The notes beneath the pieces were generated by a model. That model was not told the origin of the DNA and did no database searches. It worked only from the letters and a program-made list of their open reading frames with translations. Of a DNA stretch of 8,634 nt, positions 1 to 6,136 are shown piece by piece. The first letter of the stretch is position 1. Each line of letters opens with the position of its first letter. The stretch comes from Candidatus Hydrogenedentota bacterium (GTDB lineage Bacteria > Hydrogenedentota > Hydrogenedentia > Hydrogenedentales > CAITNO01). Location of the stretch: assembly GCA_029554925.1 (NCBI GenBank), contig JAKPUV010000551.1:1-8634 (forward strand), in the 5' to 3' direction. A program made the position numbers and the translations under genes.

Positions 1-3000
1 TTCACCGTGGGCCGCGGGAACGGCGTGGAGCTCGGCCTGCGCGCCCAGCTTCGCTTCGACGAGAACAACCACGCCCGAAACATCTTCAACAGCAACAACG
101 ACGGCACCTACCGGTTCCCGGCGGGCACGCCGAACCTGGCCCTGCCGCACCCCGACTGGGCCACGACAACGACCCCGGTGTGGAACGTGACCTACGCCAT
201 CAACACGGACTACGAGGACCGCGACGGCACGCCGTCCGCGGTGCTCGCTGACTACACCTACGAGGTCGGCATAGACTTTGACCCCGAGGGCACGGACAAC
301 TGGCTCCGCTTTGACCCGGTCACCCCAAGCGGCATTTTCACCGCCCTGGGGGTGCCGGACCACTCCTTCGGCCTGTACACGCAGCAGAGTCCGGGCCTGA
401 CCGCCGCGACCGAGCCGGACTACGCGGCCCTGGTGGCCTCCACGAACATCCTGCACAACACGTCCAACCCCGAGTTCGTCAATATGGACCTCACGGCATA
501 CGGGATGGGCGACTACTCCACGTTCGACCCGAACCAGGAGGGCGTCTACACCATCTACCTCGCGGCCTTTGACGGGGGGGTGGAGATCGCCCGCACCGAA
601 ATCCGCGTGATCATCGAAAACCCGCTGGTCGCCCCGAATGTGACCAACATGACCCGCGCCGAGGCCGAGACGGCCCTCGCGGCGCTCGGGCTGACGCTGG
701 GCACGGTCAACTACGCCCACAGCGACACGGTGCCCGCCGGCAGCGTGATCAGCCAGAGTCCGCTTCCCGGCGTCGAGATGAACTCCGGCGACGCGGTCTC
801 CGTGGTCCTCTCCTCGGGCCCCGAGCCCTATGTGATCCCCGAACCCGTCACCTTCGGCGACATCAGCACGGGCCCCTCCGACCCGCAGCAGCTGCTCGTG
901 GGCTCGGGCCTGATCAACGGCGCCTTCACGGTGGACCGCAGCAGCGGCGTGGAGATCGGCCTGCGCGCCCAGATCCGCTTCGACGAGAACAACCGCCCGA
1001 GCAACACCTTCAACTACGACGGCGTTGACACCTACAGCTTCCCCCCCGGCACGCCGAACCTGGCCCTGCCGCACCCGGACTGGGCGTCGGAGACGACCCC
1101 GGTGTGGAGCGTGGTCTTCTCCGTGAACACGGACTTTGAGGACCGCGACGGAACCCCCTCCGCCGTGCTGGCGGACTACACCTACGAGGCGGGCATTGAC
1201 TTTGACCCGTCGCCCGGCACGGGCAACTGGCTGATTTTCGACCCCATCAGCGCCAACGGCATGTTCAACACGCTGGGCGTGCCCGACCACGCCTTCGGCC
1301 TGTACACCCAGCAGAGCCCGGGCCTGACCGCGGCGACCGTCCCCGACTATGAGAACCTGCTGTCGACGGTCAACATCGTGCAGAACGCCACCAACGCGGA
1401 GTTCGTGAACATCGACCTCACCGACTACGGCTTTGGCGACTACTCGGGGTTTGACCCGAACGAGGAGGGCGTCTACACCGTCTATCTCGCCGCCTACGAC
1501 GGCGGCGTGATGGTCGCCCGCACGGAGATCCAGGTGGTTGTGGGCACCCCCGCCGTGGCGCCCGACGTGCTCGGCATGACGCAGGCCGCCGCGACGGCGG
1601 CCATCACCGGCGCCGGTTTCGCCGTCGGCCCGGTCGCGGTGCGCTGGAATGACACGGTGCCCGCGGGCCTGGTGGCAAGCCAGGATCCCGCCCCGGGCAC
1701 GGTGATGGCGGCGGGCCAGGCCGTTTCCCTGGTGGTCTCGGCGGGGCCGCAGCCGCCCTTTGAGCCCGAGCCCGTCACCTTCGGCGACATCAGCGAGGGG
1801 CCGTCGGACCCCGTGCGCATGCTCTATGGCGCGGGGACCAACGGGTCCTTCACCGTCGGCCGGGGCGGCGGCGTGGAGCTGGGCCTGCGCGGCCAGCTGC
1901 GTTTTGACGCGAACAATCAGCCCCGCGACATCTACAACAACAATTTCGACGGCACCTACAGCTTCCCCACGGGAACGCCGAACCTTTCGCTGCCGCGTCC
2001 GCCCTGGGCCACAACGACCACGCCGGTGTGGAACGTCGTGCTGTCCGTGAACACGGACTACGAGGACCGCGACGGCACCCCCGCCGCCACCCTCGACGAC
2101 TACACCTACGAGATGGGTGTGGATTTCGACCCCACCGCGGGCACCGACAACTGGCTGGTGTTCGACCCGATCAGCTCGAACGGGCTGTTCAACACGCTGG
2201 GTGTGCCCGACCATGCGCTTGGCCTGTACACGCAGCAGAGCCCCGGCATCATCGCGACGACCCCGCAGAACTACGCGGCGGCCCTCGCCGTGTGCAACAT
2301 CGCCCAGAACACGGGCAACGTCGAGTTCATGAACCTGAACCTGACCGAGTACGGCTACGGCGACTACTCGGCGTTTGACCCGAACGAGCCGGGTGTCTAC
2401 AACGTCTACCTGGCCGCCTTCGACGGCGGGGTGGAGATCGCCCGCACGGAGATCCAGATTCTGGTCGGCGACCCGATTCTCGCCCCCGACGTGGTCGGCC
2501 TGCCGCAGGCCGACGCGGCGGCGGCCATCACCGGCGCCGGGCTGGTTGTCGGCACGACCGACCTCCACTGGAGCGACACGGTGCCCGCCGGCGACGTGGT
2601 CAGCCAGAATCCGGCGCCCGACACCGTCATGACCGCCGGGCAGGCGGTTGACCTGGTCATTTCCGCCGGGCCGCAGCCGCCGTTCGAGCCCGAGCCGGTC
2701 ACCTTCGGCGACATCAGCGTCGGCCCGAACGACCCGATGCAGATGCTCTTCGGGTCGGGGAACGCCAACGGCGCCTTCACCGTCGGCCGGGGCGGCGGCG
2801 TGGAGCTGGGCCTCCGCGCCCAGCTGCGCTTCGACGCGAACAACCAGGCACAGAACATCTTCAACAGCAACGGCGACGGCACGTACAGCTTCCCGACCGG
2901 GACGCCGAACCTCGCGCTGCCGCACCCCGACTGGGCGTCTGAGACCACCCCGGTCTGGAGCATCGCCTTCGCGGTGAACACGGACGACACGGACCGCGAC

Positions 3001-3396
3001 GGCACACCGTCCGCCGTGCTTGCCGACTACACCTTCGAGGCGGGGGTGGACTTTGATCCGGCGGGCACGGGCAACTGGCTCGTGTTTGACCCGATCAGCG
3101 ACAACGGGCTGTTCAACACGCTGGGCGTGCCGGACCACGCCTTCGGCGTCTACACGCAGCAGCATCCCGGCCTGACCGCCTCAACGCCCGCCGAATACAC
3201 CACGCTGCTGGCCTCGGCCAACATCGTGCAGAACGCCGCCAACTATGAGTTCCTGAACATGGACCTCACCGAGTACGGCTACGGGGACTATTCGGGCTTT
3301 GACCCGAATGTGCCGGGCGTGTACACGGTGTACCTCGCCGCCTTCTCCGGCGGGGTCGAGGTCGCCCGCACGGAAATCCAGGTCGTGGTCGGGGAC
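1..3396 (+). repeat. Four copies of an unnamed approx. 235-residue module, alternating with PASTA domains
   Basis: Copies lie at 1-621 (N-terminus cut off by the window), 841-1548, 1768-2472 and 2692-3396. Module plus PASTA repeats every 924-927 bases. Each complete copy opens with EPVTFGDIS and runs through GVELGLRAQLRFD, GTPNLALPHPDWA, a TPVW segment, NTDxxDRDGTP, DYTYE, a GxxNWLxFDPI segment, LGVPDHxxGLYTQQ, GDYSxFDPN, GVYTVYLAAFDGG and ARTEIQVVVG. The alternation of short hydrophobic stretches with Asp/Asn-rich loops suggests a beta-sandwich with possible calcium-binding loops (inference). I recall similar single-domain sequences in secreted proteins with PEP-CTERM tails, but cannot name a family. 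The copies differ at many third positions, so they are older than the PASTA 5-7 duplications. Confidence 0.85.
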
Positions 3397-5364
3397 GTGA
3401 TCAGCGTGCCCGATGTCGTCGGATTGACCGTCGCGGAGGCGGAGACGTCCCTCACCGTCGCCGGGTTGATCCTCGGCACCGTCACCGAGGTGTACAGCGC
3501 CACAGTGCCCGCCGGCGAGATCATCAGCCAGGATCCTGTTGCGGGCGCCGCGGCGGGTGCCGGTGACGCGGTGAACGTCGTGGTCTCCCTCGGGCCCGAG
3601 CCGGTTGCGGTTCCGAACGTGGTTGGCCTGACGCAGTCGGCCGCCGAGGCGGCGCTCACGGGCGCTGGCCTGACGCTGGGCGCGGTGACGGAGTCCTACA
3701 GCGCGACGGTTCCTGCGGGCCAGGTGATGAGCCAGACGCCGGCTGCGGGCACGGAAGTGCTTCCGGGCGCGGCGGTGGACATTGAAGTCTCGCTTGGTCC
3801 GGCGCCGGTGGCCGTTCCGAACGTGGTGGGCCTGACGCAGTCGGCCGCCGAGGCGGCGCTCACGGGCGCTGGCCTGACGCTTGGCGCGGTGACGGAGTCC
3901 TACAGCGCCACGGTTCCTGCGGGCGAGGTGATGAGCCAGACGCCGGCTGCGGGCACGGAAGTGCTTCCGGGCGCGGCGGTGGACATTGAAGTCTCGCTTG
4001 GTCCGGCGCCGGTTGCGGTTCCGAACGTGGTTGGCCTGACGCAGTCGGCCGCCGAGGCGGCGCTCACAGGCGCGGGCCTGACGCTTGGCGCGGTGACGGA
4101 GTCCTACAGCGCCACGGTTCCTGCGGGCGAGGTGATGAGCCAGACGCCGGTTGCGGGCGCGGAAGTCGCGCTTGGCACGGCGGTGGCGATTGAAGTCTCG
4201 CTTGGTCCGGCGCCGGTTGCGGTTCCCTATGTGGTGGGCCTGACGCGTGCGGCGGCGGAGTCGGCGCTTGCGGGTGCCGGTCTGACGCTGGGCGCGGTGA
4301 CGGAGTCCTACAGCGCCACAGTGCCTGCGGGCGCGGTGATCGGCCAGACGCCGGTCGCGGGCACGGAAGTGGCCCCCGGAACGGCGGTCGCCCTTGAGGT
4401 GTCGCTGGGTCCGGATCCCGCGGGCGACCAGCCGGTGCCGAACGTCGCCGGGCTGACGCGCGCCGAGGCGGAGGCCGCCCTGGCCGCTGCCGGGTTCACG
4501 CTGGGCACGGTGACCGAGGTGTACAACGAGATGCTGGCCGCCGGCCTGGTGACCGACCAGAATCCGCCGGCCGGCAGCCCGCTCGCTCCGGGCACGGCGG
4601 TGAACCTCGTTCTTTCGAAGGGTCCGGCGCCCATTCTGGTGCCGAACGTGGTCGGTCTCGCCCGGGCCTCCGCGGAGGGCGCGATCGTCGCGGCCCGCCT
4701 GGCCATCGGAACGGTGACCGAGGAGTACAGCACCACATTCCCGGCGGGCCGGGTGATCTCGCAGAGTCCGCTGGGCGGTGTTGAGTCCGCGGTCGGCTCC
4801 CCGGTGAACCTGGTGGTCAGCAAGGGGCCGCGTTCCACGGCGGTTGAGATTCCGGATGTGACCGGCCTGGCGCGTCCGGCGGCCGAGGCGGCCCTGACGT
4901 CGGCCGGCTTCATGGTCGGCGCGGTCACGGAGGAATACAGCGGCGTTGTCGCCGCGGGCGCCGTGGCGCGCCAGAATCCTCCGGGCCGTGTGCTGGCGGA
5001 GCCCGGCACGGCGGTGTCCCTGTCGGTGTCGCTGGGGGTTGATCCCCAGGCTTCGGGCACGGCCCGCGACCTGCTGGCGGAGGTCTTCGAGGACCTTGAC
5101 GCCGACGGCAGCGGCGGGCTGAGCCTGGCCGAGGCGCGCGCGCGGATCTGGAACATGACCCCGCTCATGTTCGCCGCCTTGGACGCCAACGGCGACGGCG
5201 TGCTGGACCGCGACGAGCTGGAGCTGGGCGGTTGCGGCGGCTGCGCGGGTTGCGGCAAGGCCGGCCTGTCCGCGGATTCGCTGAAGAGCCGTCTGGGTGA
5301 CCTGTTCCTTGGGGCGCTTTCCCTGCTTGCGCTGGGGGCTGTTTCCCGGGTCCGTCGCTTCTGA
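1..5364 (+). CDS. Giant exported repeat protein: 4 x (approx. 235-aa module + PASTA), 7 more PASTA domains, EF-hand pair, Cys-rich C-terminal anchor (5' partial)
   Basis: The reading frame is open from base 1 to the TGA at 5362-5364, giving 1787 residues. The first residues (FTVGRGNGVELGLRAQ) match the inside of later repeats, so the true start lies upstream and the GTG at 7 is not a start. In order it has a truncated module (1-621), PASTA 1 (625-822), module 2 (841-1548), PASTA 2 (1552-1749), module 3 (1768-2472), PASTA 3 (2476-2673), module 4 (2692-3396) and PASTA 4-11 (3400 to about 5046). Two EF-hand loops and a Cys-rich, hydrophobic, basic tail follow. PASTA domains are known from extracellular parts of Ser/Thr kinases and penicillin-binding proteins, where some bind muropeptides; here no kinase or transpeptidase domain is present in the visible part. 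I infer an anchored extracellular stalk or adhesin whose ligand is unknown. A terminator follows the stop. Confidence 0.93.
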   Translation, partial: FTVGRGNGVELGLRAQLRFDENNHARNIFNSNNDGTYRFPAGTPNLALPHPDWATTTTPVWNVTYAINTDYEDRDGTPSAVLADYTYEVGIDFDPEGTDNWLRFDPVTPSGIFTALGVPDHSFGLYTQQSPGLTAATEPDYAALVASTNILHNTSNPEFVNMDLTAYGMGDYSTFDPNQEGVYTIYLAAFDGGVEIARTEIRVIIENPLVAPNVTNMTRAEAETALAALGLTLGTVNYAHSDTVPAGSVISQSPLPGVEMNSGDAVSVVLSSGPEPYVIPEPVTFGDISTGPSDPQQLLVGSGLINGAFTVDRSSGVEIGLRAQIRFDENNRPSNTFNYDGVDTYSFPPGTPNLALPHPDWASETTPVWSVVFSVNTDFEDRDGTPSAVLADYTYEAGIDFDPSPGTGNWLIFDPISANGMFNTLGVPDHAFGLYTQQSPGLTAATVPDYENLLSTVNIVQNATNAEFVNIDLTDYGFGDYSGFDPNEEGVYTVYLAAYDGGVMVARTEIQVVVGTPAVAPDVLGMTQAAATAAITGAGFAVGPVAVRWNDTVPAGLVASQDPAPGTVMAAGQAVSLVVSAGPQPPFEPEPVTFGDISEGPSDPVRMLYGAGTNGSFTVGRGGGVELGLRGQLRFDANNQPRDIYNNNFDGTYSFPTGTPNLSLPRPPWATTTTPVWNVVLSVNTDYEDRDGTPAATLDDYTYEMGVDFDPTAGTDNWLVFDPISSNGLFNTLGVPDHALGLYTQQSPGIIATTPQNYAAALAVCNIAQNTGNVEFMNLNLTEYGYGDYSAFDPNEPGVYNVYLAAFDGGVEIARTEIQILVGDPILAPDVVGLPQADAAAAITGAGLVVGTTDLHWSDTVPAGDVVSQNPAPDTVMTAGQAVDLVISAGPQPPFEPEPVTFGDISVGPNDPMQMLFGSGNANGAFTVGRGGGVELGLRAQLRFDANNQAQNIFNSNGDGTYSFPTGTPNLALPHPDWASETTPVWSIAFAVNTDDTDRDGTPSAVLADYTFEAGVDFDPAGTGNWLVFDPISDNGLFNTLGVPDHAFGVYTQQHPGLTASTPAEYTTLLASANIVQNAANYEFLNMDLTEYGYGDYSGFDPNVPGVYTVYLAAFSGGVEVARTEIQVVVGDVISVPDVVGLTVAEAETSLTVAGLILGTVTEVYSATVPAGEIISQDPVAGAAAGAGDAVNVVVSLGPEPVAVPNVVGLTQSAAEAALTGAGLTLGAVTESYSATVPAGQVMSQTPAAGTEVLPGAAVDIEVSLGPAPVAVPNVVGLTQSAAEAALTGAGLTLGAVTESYSATVPAGEVMSQTPAAGTEVLPGAAVDIEVSLGPAPVAVPNVVGLTQSAAEAALTGAGLTLGAVTESYSATVPAGEVMSQTPVAGAEVALGTAVAIEVSLGPAPVAVPYVVGLTRAAAESALAGAGLTLGAVTESYSATVPAGAVIGQTPVAGTEVAPGTAVALEVSLGPDPAGDQPVPNVAGLTRAEAEAALAAAGFTLGTVTEVYNEMLAAGLVTDQNPPAGSPLAPGTAVNLVLSKGPAPILVPNVVGLARASAEGAIVAARLAIGTVTEEYSTTFPAGRVISQSPLGGVESAVGSPVNLVVSKGPRSTAVEIPDVTGLARPAAEAALTSAGFMVGAVTEEYSGVVAAGAVARQNPPGRVLAEPGTAVSLSVSLGVDPQASGTARDLLAEVFEDLDADGSGGLSLAEARARIWNMTPLMFAALDANGDGVLDRDELELGGCGGCAGCGKAGLSADSLKSRLGDLFLGALSLLALGAVSRVRRF
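3400..5046 (+). repeat. Tandem array of eight PASTA domains (PASTA 4-11 of the protein)
   Basis: Successive domains start at 3400, 3604, 3808, 4012, 4216, 4432, 4633 and 4843, with a period of 201-216 bases (67-72 residues). Each begins with a VPNVVGL-type strand, continues through an AEAALxxAGLTLG helix and a TVPAGxVxxQxPxxG segment, and ends in a VxVSLGP strand, the standard PASTA pattern. The linkers are short (GPAP or GPEP), consistent with a stiff rod. PASTA 9-11 are the most diverged, losing the TVPAG form in 9 and 11. The domains are unusual for their number and their position at the membrane-proximal end of a non-kinase protein. Confidence 0.92.
3604..4215 (+). repeat. Three near-identical 204-bp direct repeats encoding PASTA 5-7
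   Basis: Copies are at 3604-3807, 3808-4011 and 4012-4215. Copies 5 and 6 differ at six of 204 bases by my count, five of them silent and one changing GQV to GEV. Copy 7 matches copy 5 at the three variable sites in its first 24 bases, then matches copy 6 at the next three variable sites, and diverges from both towards its 3' end. This points to recent duplication with unequal crossing over or gene conversion. The block is also a likely site of assembly collapse. Confidence 0.9.
5098..5217 (+). other. EF-hand (calcium-binding) loop pair in the giant surface protein
   Basis: Two canonical 12-residue loops are present: DADGSGGLSLAE at 5098-5133 and DANGDGVLDRDE at 5182-5217. Each has Asp, Asp/Asn, Ser/Asp and Gly at positions 1, 3, 5 and 6, a hydrophobic residue at position 8 and Glu at position 12, as expected for calcium coordination. 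They are separated by about 16 residues (ARARIWNMTPLMFAAL), consistent with a paired EF-hand unit. The position just before the anchor suggests a calcium-stabilised membrane-proximal joint (inference). Confidence 0.85.
5227..5361 (+). other. Tripartite C-terminal sorting/anchoring signal: Cys-Gly motif, hydrophobic segment, basic tail
   Basis: The last 45 residues begin GGCGGCAGCGK (5227-5259), continue through an amphipathic linker (AGLSADSLKSRLGD), then a hydrophobic stretch LFLGALSLLALGAVS and a basic end RVRRF. Short motif, membrane helix and Arg-rich end is the layout shared by PEP-CTERM, GlyGly-CTERM and MYXO-CTERM signals, which are processed by exosortase, rhombosortase and myxosortase respectively. 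The Cys residues recall the Cys-containing MYXO-CTERM type, but I cannot assign it to a named family. The Cys cluster could be a lipid-attachment or disulfide site (inference). Confidence 0.65.
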
Positions 5365-5378
5365 CAACTGAACGAAAA

Positions 5379-5444
5379 GGCGGTCCGCCCGCCGCGCTTC
5401 GGCGCGGCGGGCGGAAACGCCGTTAAAAAAGGGAAGTTTTTTTT
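5379..5444 (+). terminator. Hairpin terminator after the giant surface-protein gene
   Basis: A perfect 14-bp GC-rich stem (5384-5397 with 5402-5415) is capped by a UUCG tetraloop closed by C-G, a very stable loop. A further four pairs (GGCG 5379-5382 with CGCC 5418-5421) extend it. The hairpin starts 14 bases after the stop codon. The T-run (eight T, 5437-5444) is displaced from the stem, with an intervening AAAAAA run at 5425-5430 that could pair with it as a second weak hairpin. Termination is likely but the geometry is not textbook. Confidence 0.72.
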
Positions 5445-5453
5445 CGCGTTTTC

Positions 5454-5462
5454 TGTTATAAT
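5454..5462 (+). promoter_or_regulatory. Extended -10 promoter for the RRM protein gene
   Basis: TGTTATAAT is a perfect consensus extended -10 element (TG at 5454-5455, TATAAT at 5457-5462) in an AT-rich island within GC-rich DNA. The place where a -35 box would sit (about 5434-5439) reads AAGTTT, part of the T-run of the preceding terminator, so no good -35 is present; extended -10 promoters can do without one. Transcription would start near 5469, giving a leader of about 148 nt before the ATG at 5617. Confidence 0.68.
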
Positions 5463-5478
5463 GCCAGTTGCTTTGGGA

Positions 5479-5614
5479 CGGCCACTGTGCGGCCGGACCG
5501 TTGTTGCACGTCGATCAGCTCCTGTGGTGTCTTTGTGAACTTGTACTCCGTCAGCGCTGACCCGACTGCCCAGACACCCGGGCGGAACGCCCGAACCGAA
5601 CAAGGAGTTGATCG
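5479..5614 (+). promoter_or_regulatory. Structured 5' leader predicted to sequester the ribosome binding site of the RRM gene
   Basis: Bases 5512-5523 (CGATCAGCTCCT) can pair with 5603-5614 (AGGAGTTGATCG), 12 contiguous pairs with one G-U, masking nearly all of the AAGGAG ribosome binding site and stopping two bases before the ATG. Inside this stem, 5526-5532 (GGTGTCT) pairs perfectly with 5572-5578 (AGACACC), enclosing the palindrome GTCAGCGCTGAC at 5550-5561. A second hairpin, CGGGCG-GAA-CGCCCG, occupies 5579-5593. Together they form a three-way junction. An upstream 5-bp hairpin is at 5479-5495. I infer a translational switch, such as an RNA thermometer, cold-responsive leader or autoregulatory protein-binding site. 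It matches no riboswitch class I know. Confidence 0.6.
5602..5607 (+). promoter_or_regulatory. Ribosome binding site that decides the RRM gene start
   Basis: AAGGAG lies nine bases before the ATG at 5617. A TTG at 5608 in the same frame would add only three residues and directly abuts this site, so it cannot use it. The ATG also places the RNP2 strand at residues 3-8, as usual for bacterial RRM proteins. Confidence 0.85.
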
Positions 5615-5616
5615 GT

Positions 5617-5976
5617 ATGAACATTTTCGTGGGTAACCTTTCCTTCAACACGCGTGAGGAAGATCTTCGGGAGGCCTTCGAGGCCTACGGTCAGGTCTCC
5701 TCGGCCCGCATCATCACGGACCGCGAAACCGGCCGCTCGCGCGGGTTCGCCTTCGTTGAGATGCCCAACGGCGACGAGGGTTCCGCCGCGATCGCCGCGC
5801 TTGACGGCCGCGATCTCGACGGCCGCGCGCTGAAGGTCAACGAGGCGCGTCCGAAGGAAGAGGGCGGCCGCGGCGGCGGCGGCGGCGGTTACCGCAGCGG
5901 CGGCGGCGGTGGCGGCGGCTATCGCGGCGGCGGCGGCGGTGGTGGCGGCTATCGCGGCGGCGGCTCCCGCTACTAG
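5617..5976 (+). CDS. Glycine-rich RNA-recognition-motif (RRM) RNA-binding protein
   Basis: The protein is 119 residues: one RRM domain (about 2-77) and a low-complexity tail. RNP2 is IFVGNL (residues 3-8) and RNP1 is RGFAFVEM (42-49), with the aromatic residues that stack on RNA bases in place (F4, F44, F46). The tail is Gly-rich with a Tyr-Arg pair every ten residues and ends SRY, resembling the single-stranded RNA-binding Rbp proteins of cyanobacteria and other bacteria, some of which are cold-induced. It probably acts in the cytoplasm on mRNA structure, stability or localisation; the targets are unknown. It has its own promoter and a terminator and so seems to be monocistronic, and its leader can hide the ribosome binding site, which suggests translational control. 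Confidence 0.95.
   Translation: MNIFVGNLSFNTREEDLREAFEAYGQVSSARIITDRETGRSRGFAFVEMPNGDEGSAAIAALDGRDLDGRALKVNEARPKEEGGRGGGGGGYRSGGGGGGGYRGGGGGGGGYRGGGSRY
5866..5973 (+). repeat. GGC-rich 30-bp repeats encoding the Gly/Tyr-Arg tail of the RRM protein
   Basis: Tyr codons fall at 5890, 5920 and 5950, exactly 30 bases apart, each followed by an Arg codon and a run of Gly codons, mostly GGC with occasional GGT. The last two units share TATCGCGGCGGCGGC. Such a tract can change length by slippage. In eukaryotic and cyanobacterial relatives, similar tails add RNA affinity and self-association; whether this one does is inference. Confidence 0.88.
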
Positions 5977-5995
5977 TCCAAGACAGCCAACTGTT

Positions 5996-6035
5996 CCGGC
6001 CGGACATCCCCCACGGGGTGTCCGGCCGGTTTTTT
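5996..6035 (+). terminator. Intrinsic terminator of the RRM protein gene
   Basis: An 11-bp perfect stem (5996-6006, CCGGCCGGACA, with 6019-6029) can extend by four C-G pairs (6008-6011 with 6015-6018, one bulged T at 6007) around a three-base loop. Six T residues (6030-6035) follow directly. It lies 19 bases after the TAG stop. Confidence 0.93.
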
Positions 6036-6072
6036 GTCGGCGGTCCGGATGCGCACCGAGTCCCGGTTGGGG

Positions 6073-6078
6073 TACAAT
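6073..6078 (+). promoter_or_regulatory. Possible -10 box (TACAAT) upstream of the acyltransferase gene
   Basis: TACAAT sits 58 bases before the ATG at 6137, downstream of the RRM terminator, in the interval where the next gene needs a promoter. No convincing -35 or extended -10 is present, so this rests on one hexamer in GC-rich surroundings. Confidence 0.38.
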
Positions 6079-6136
6079 CTCCCCGTGCCGGACGGGCACC
6101 GCCGGCCCCCGGAGGGAGAGCACTCAGGGAAATTCC

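Noticed and set aside
3604..4431. CRISPR-like or insertion-element repeat array
   Set aside because: The repeats are contiguous, about 204 bp, in frame and encode PASTA domains. There are no short repeats separated by unique spacers and no terminal inverted repeats.
3181..5367. A 728-codon open frame on the minus strand opposite the PASTA array
   Set aside because: It is rich in Arg, His and Gly with repeats mirroring the PASTA period, as expected from the complement of a high-GC repetitive gene. It shows no domain or ribosome binding site of its own.
5608..5616. TTG at 5608 as start of the RRM protein
   Set aside because: It directly abuts the Shine-Dalgarno sequence. The ATG at 5617 has correct spacing and gives the usual RRM N-terminus.
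5365..5616. A small gene or tRNA in the 252-base interval
   Set aside because: No cloverleaf or convincing coding frame was found. The interval is explained by terminator, promoter and leader.
4308..5651. A 447-codon minus-strand open frame crossing the terminator and promoter region
   Set aside because: It is antisense to the giant gene and to a clear terminator and leader, and its Pro/Ser/Arg/Thr-rich composition is typical of a GC-rich shadow frame.
5909..6136. N-terminal extension of the acyltransferase frame back to 5909
   Set aside because: It would run through the RRM coding tail and its terminator. The family match begins at the ATG at 6137, which has its own ribosome binding site.
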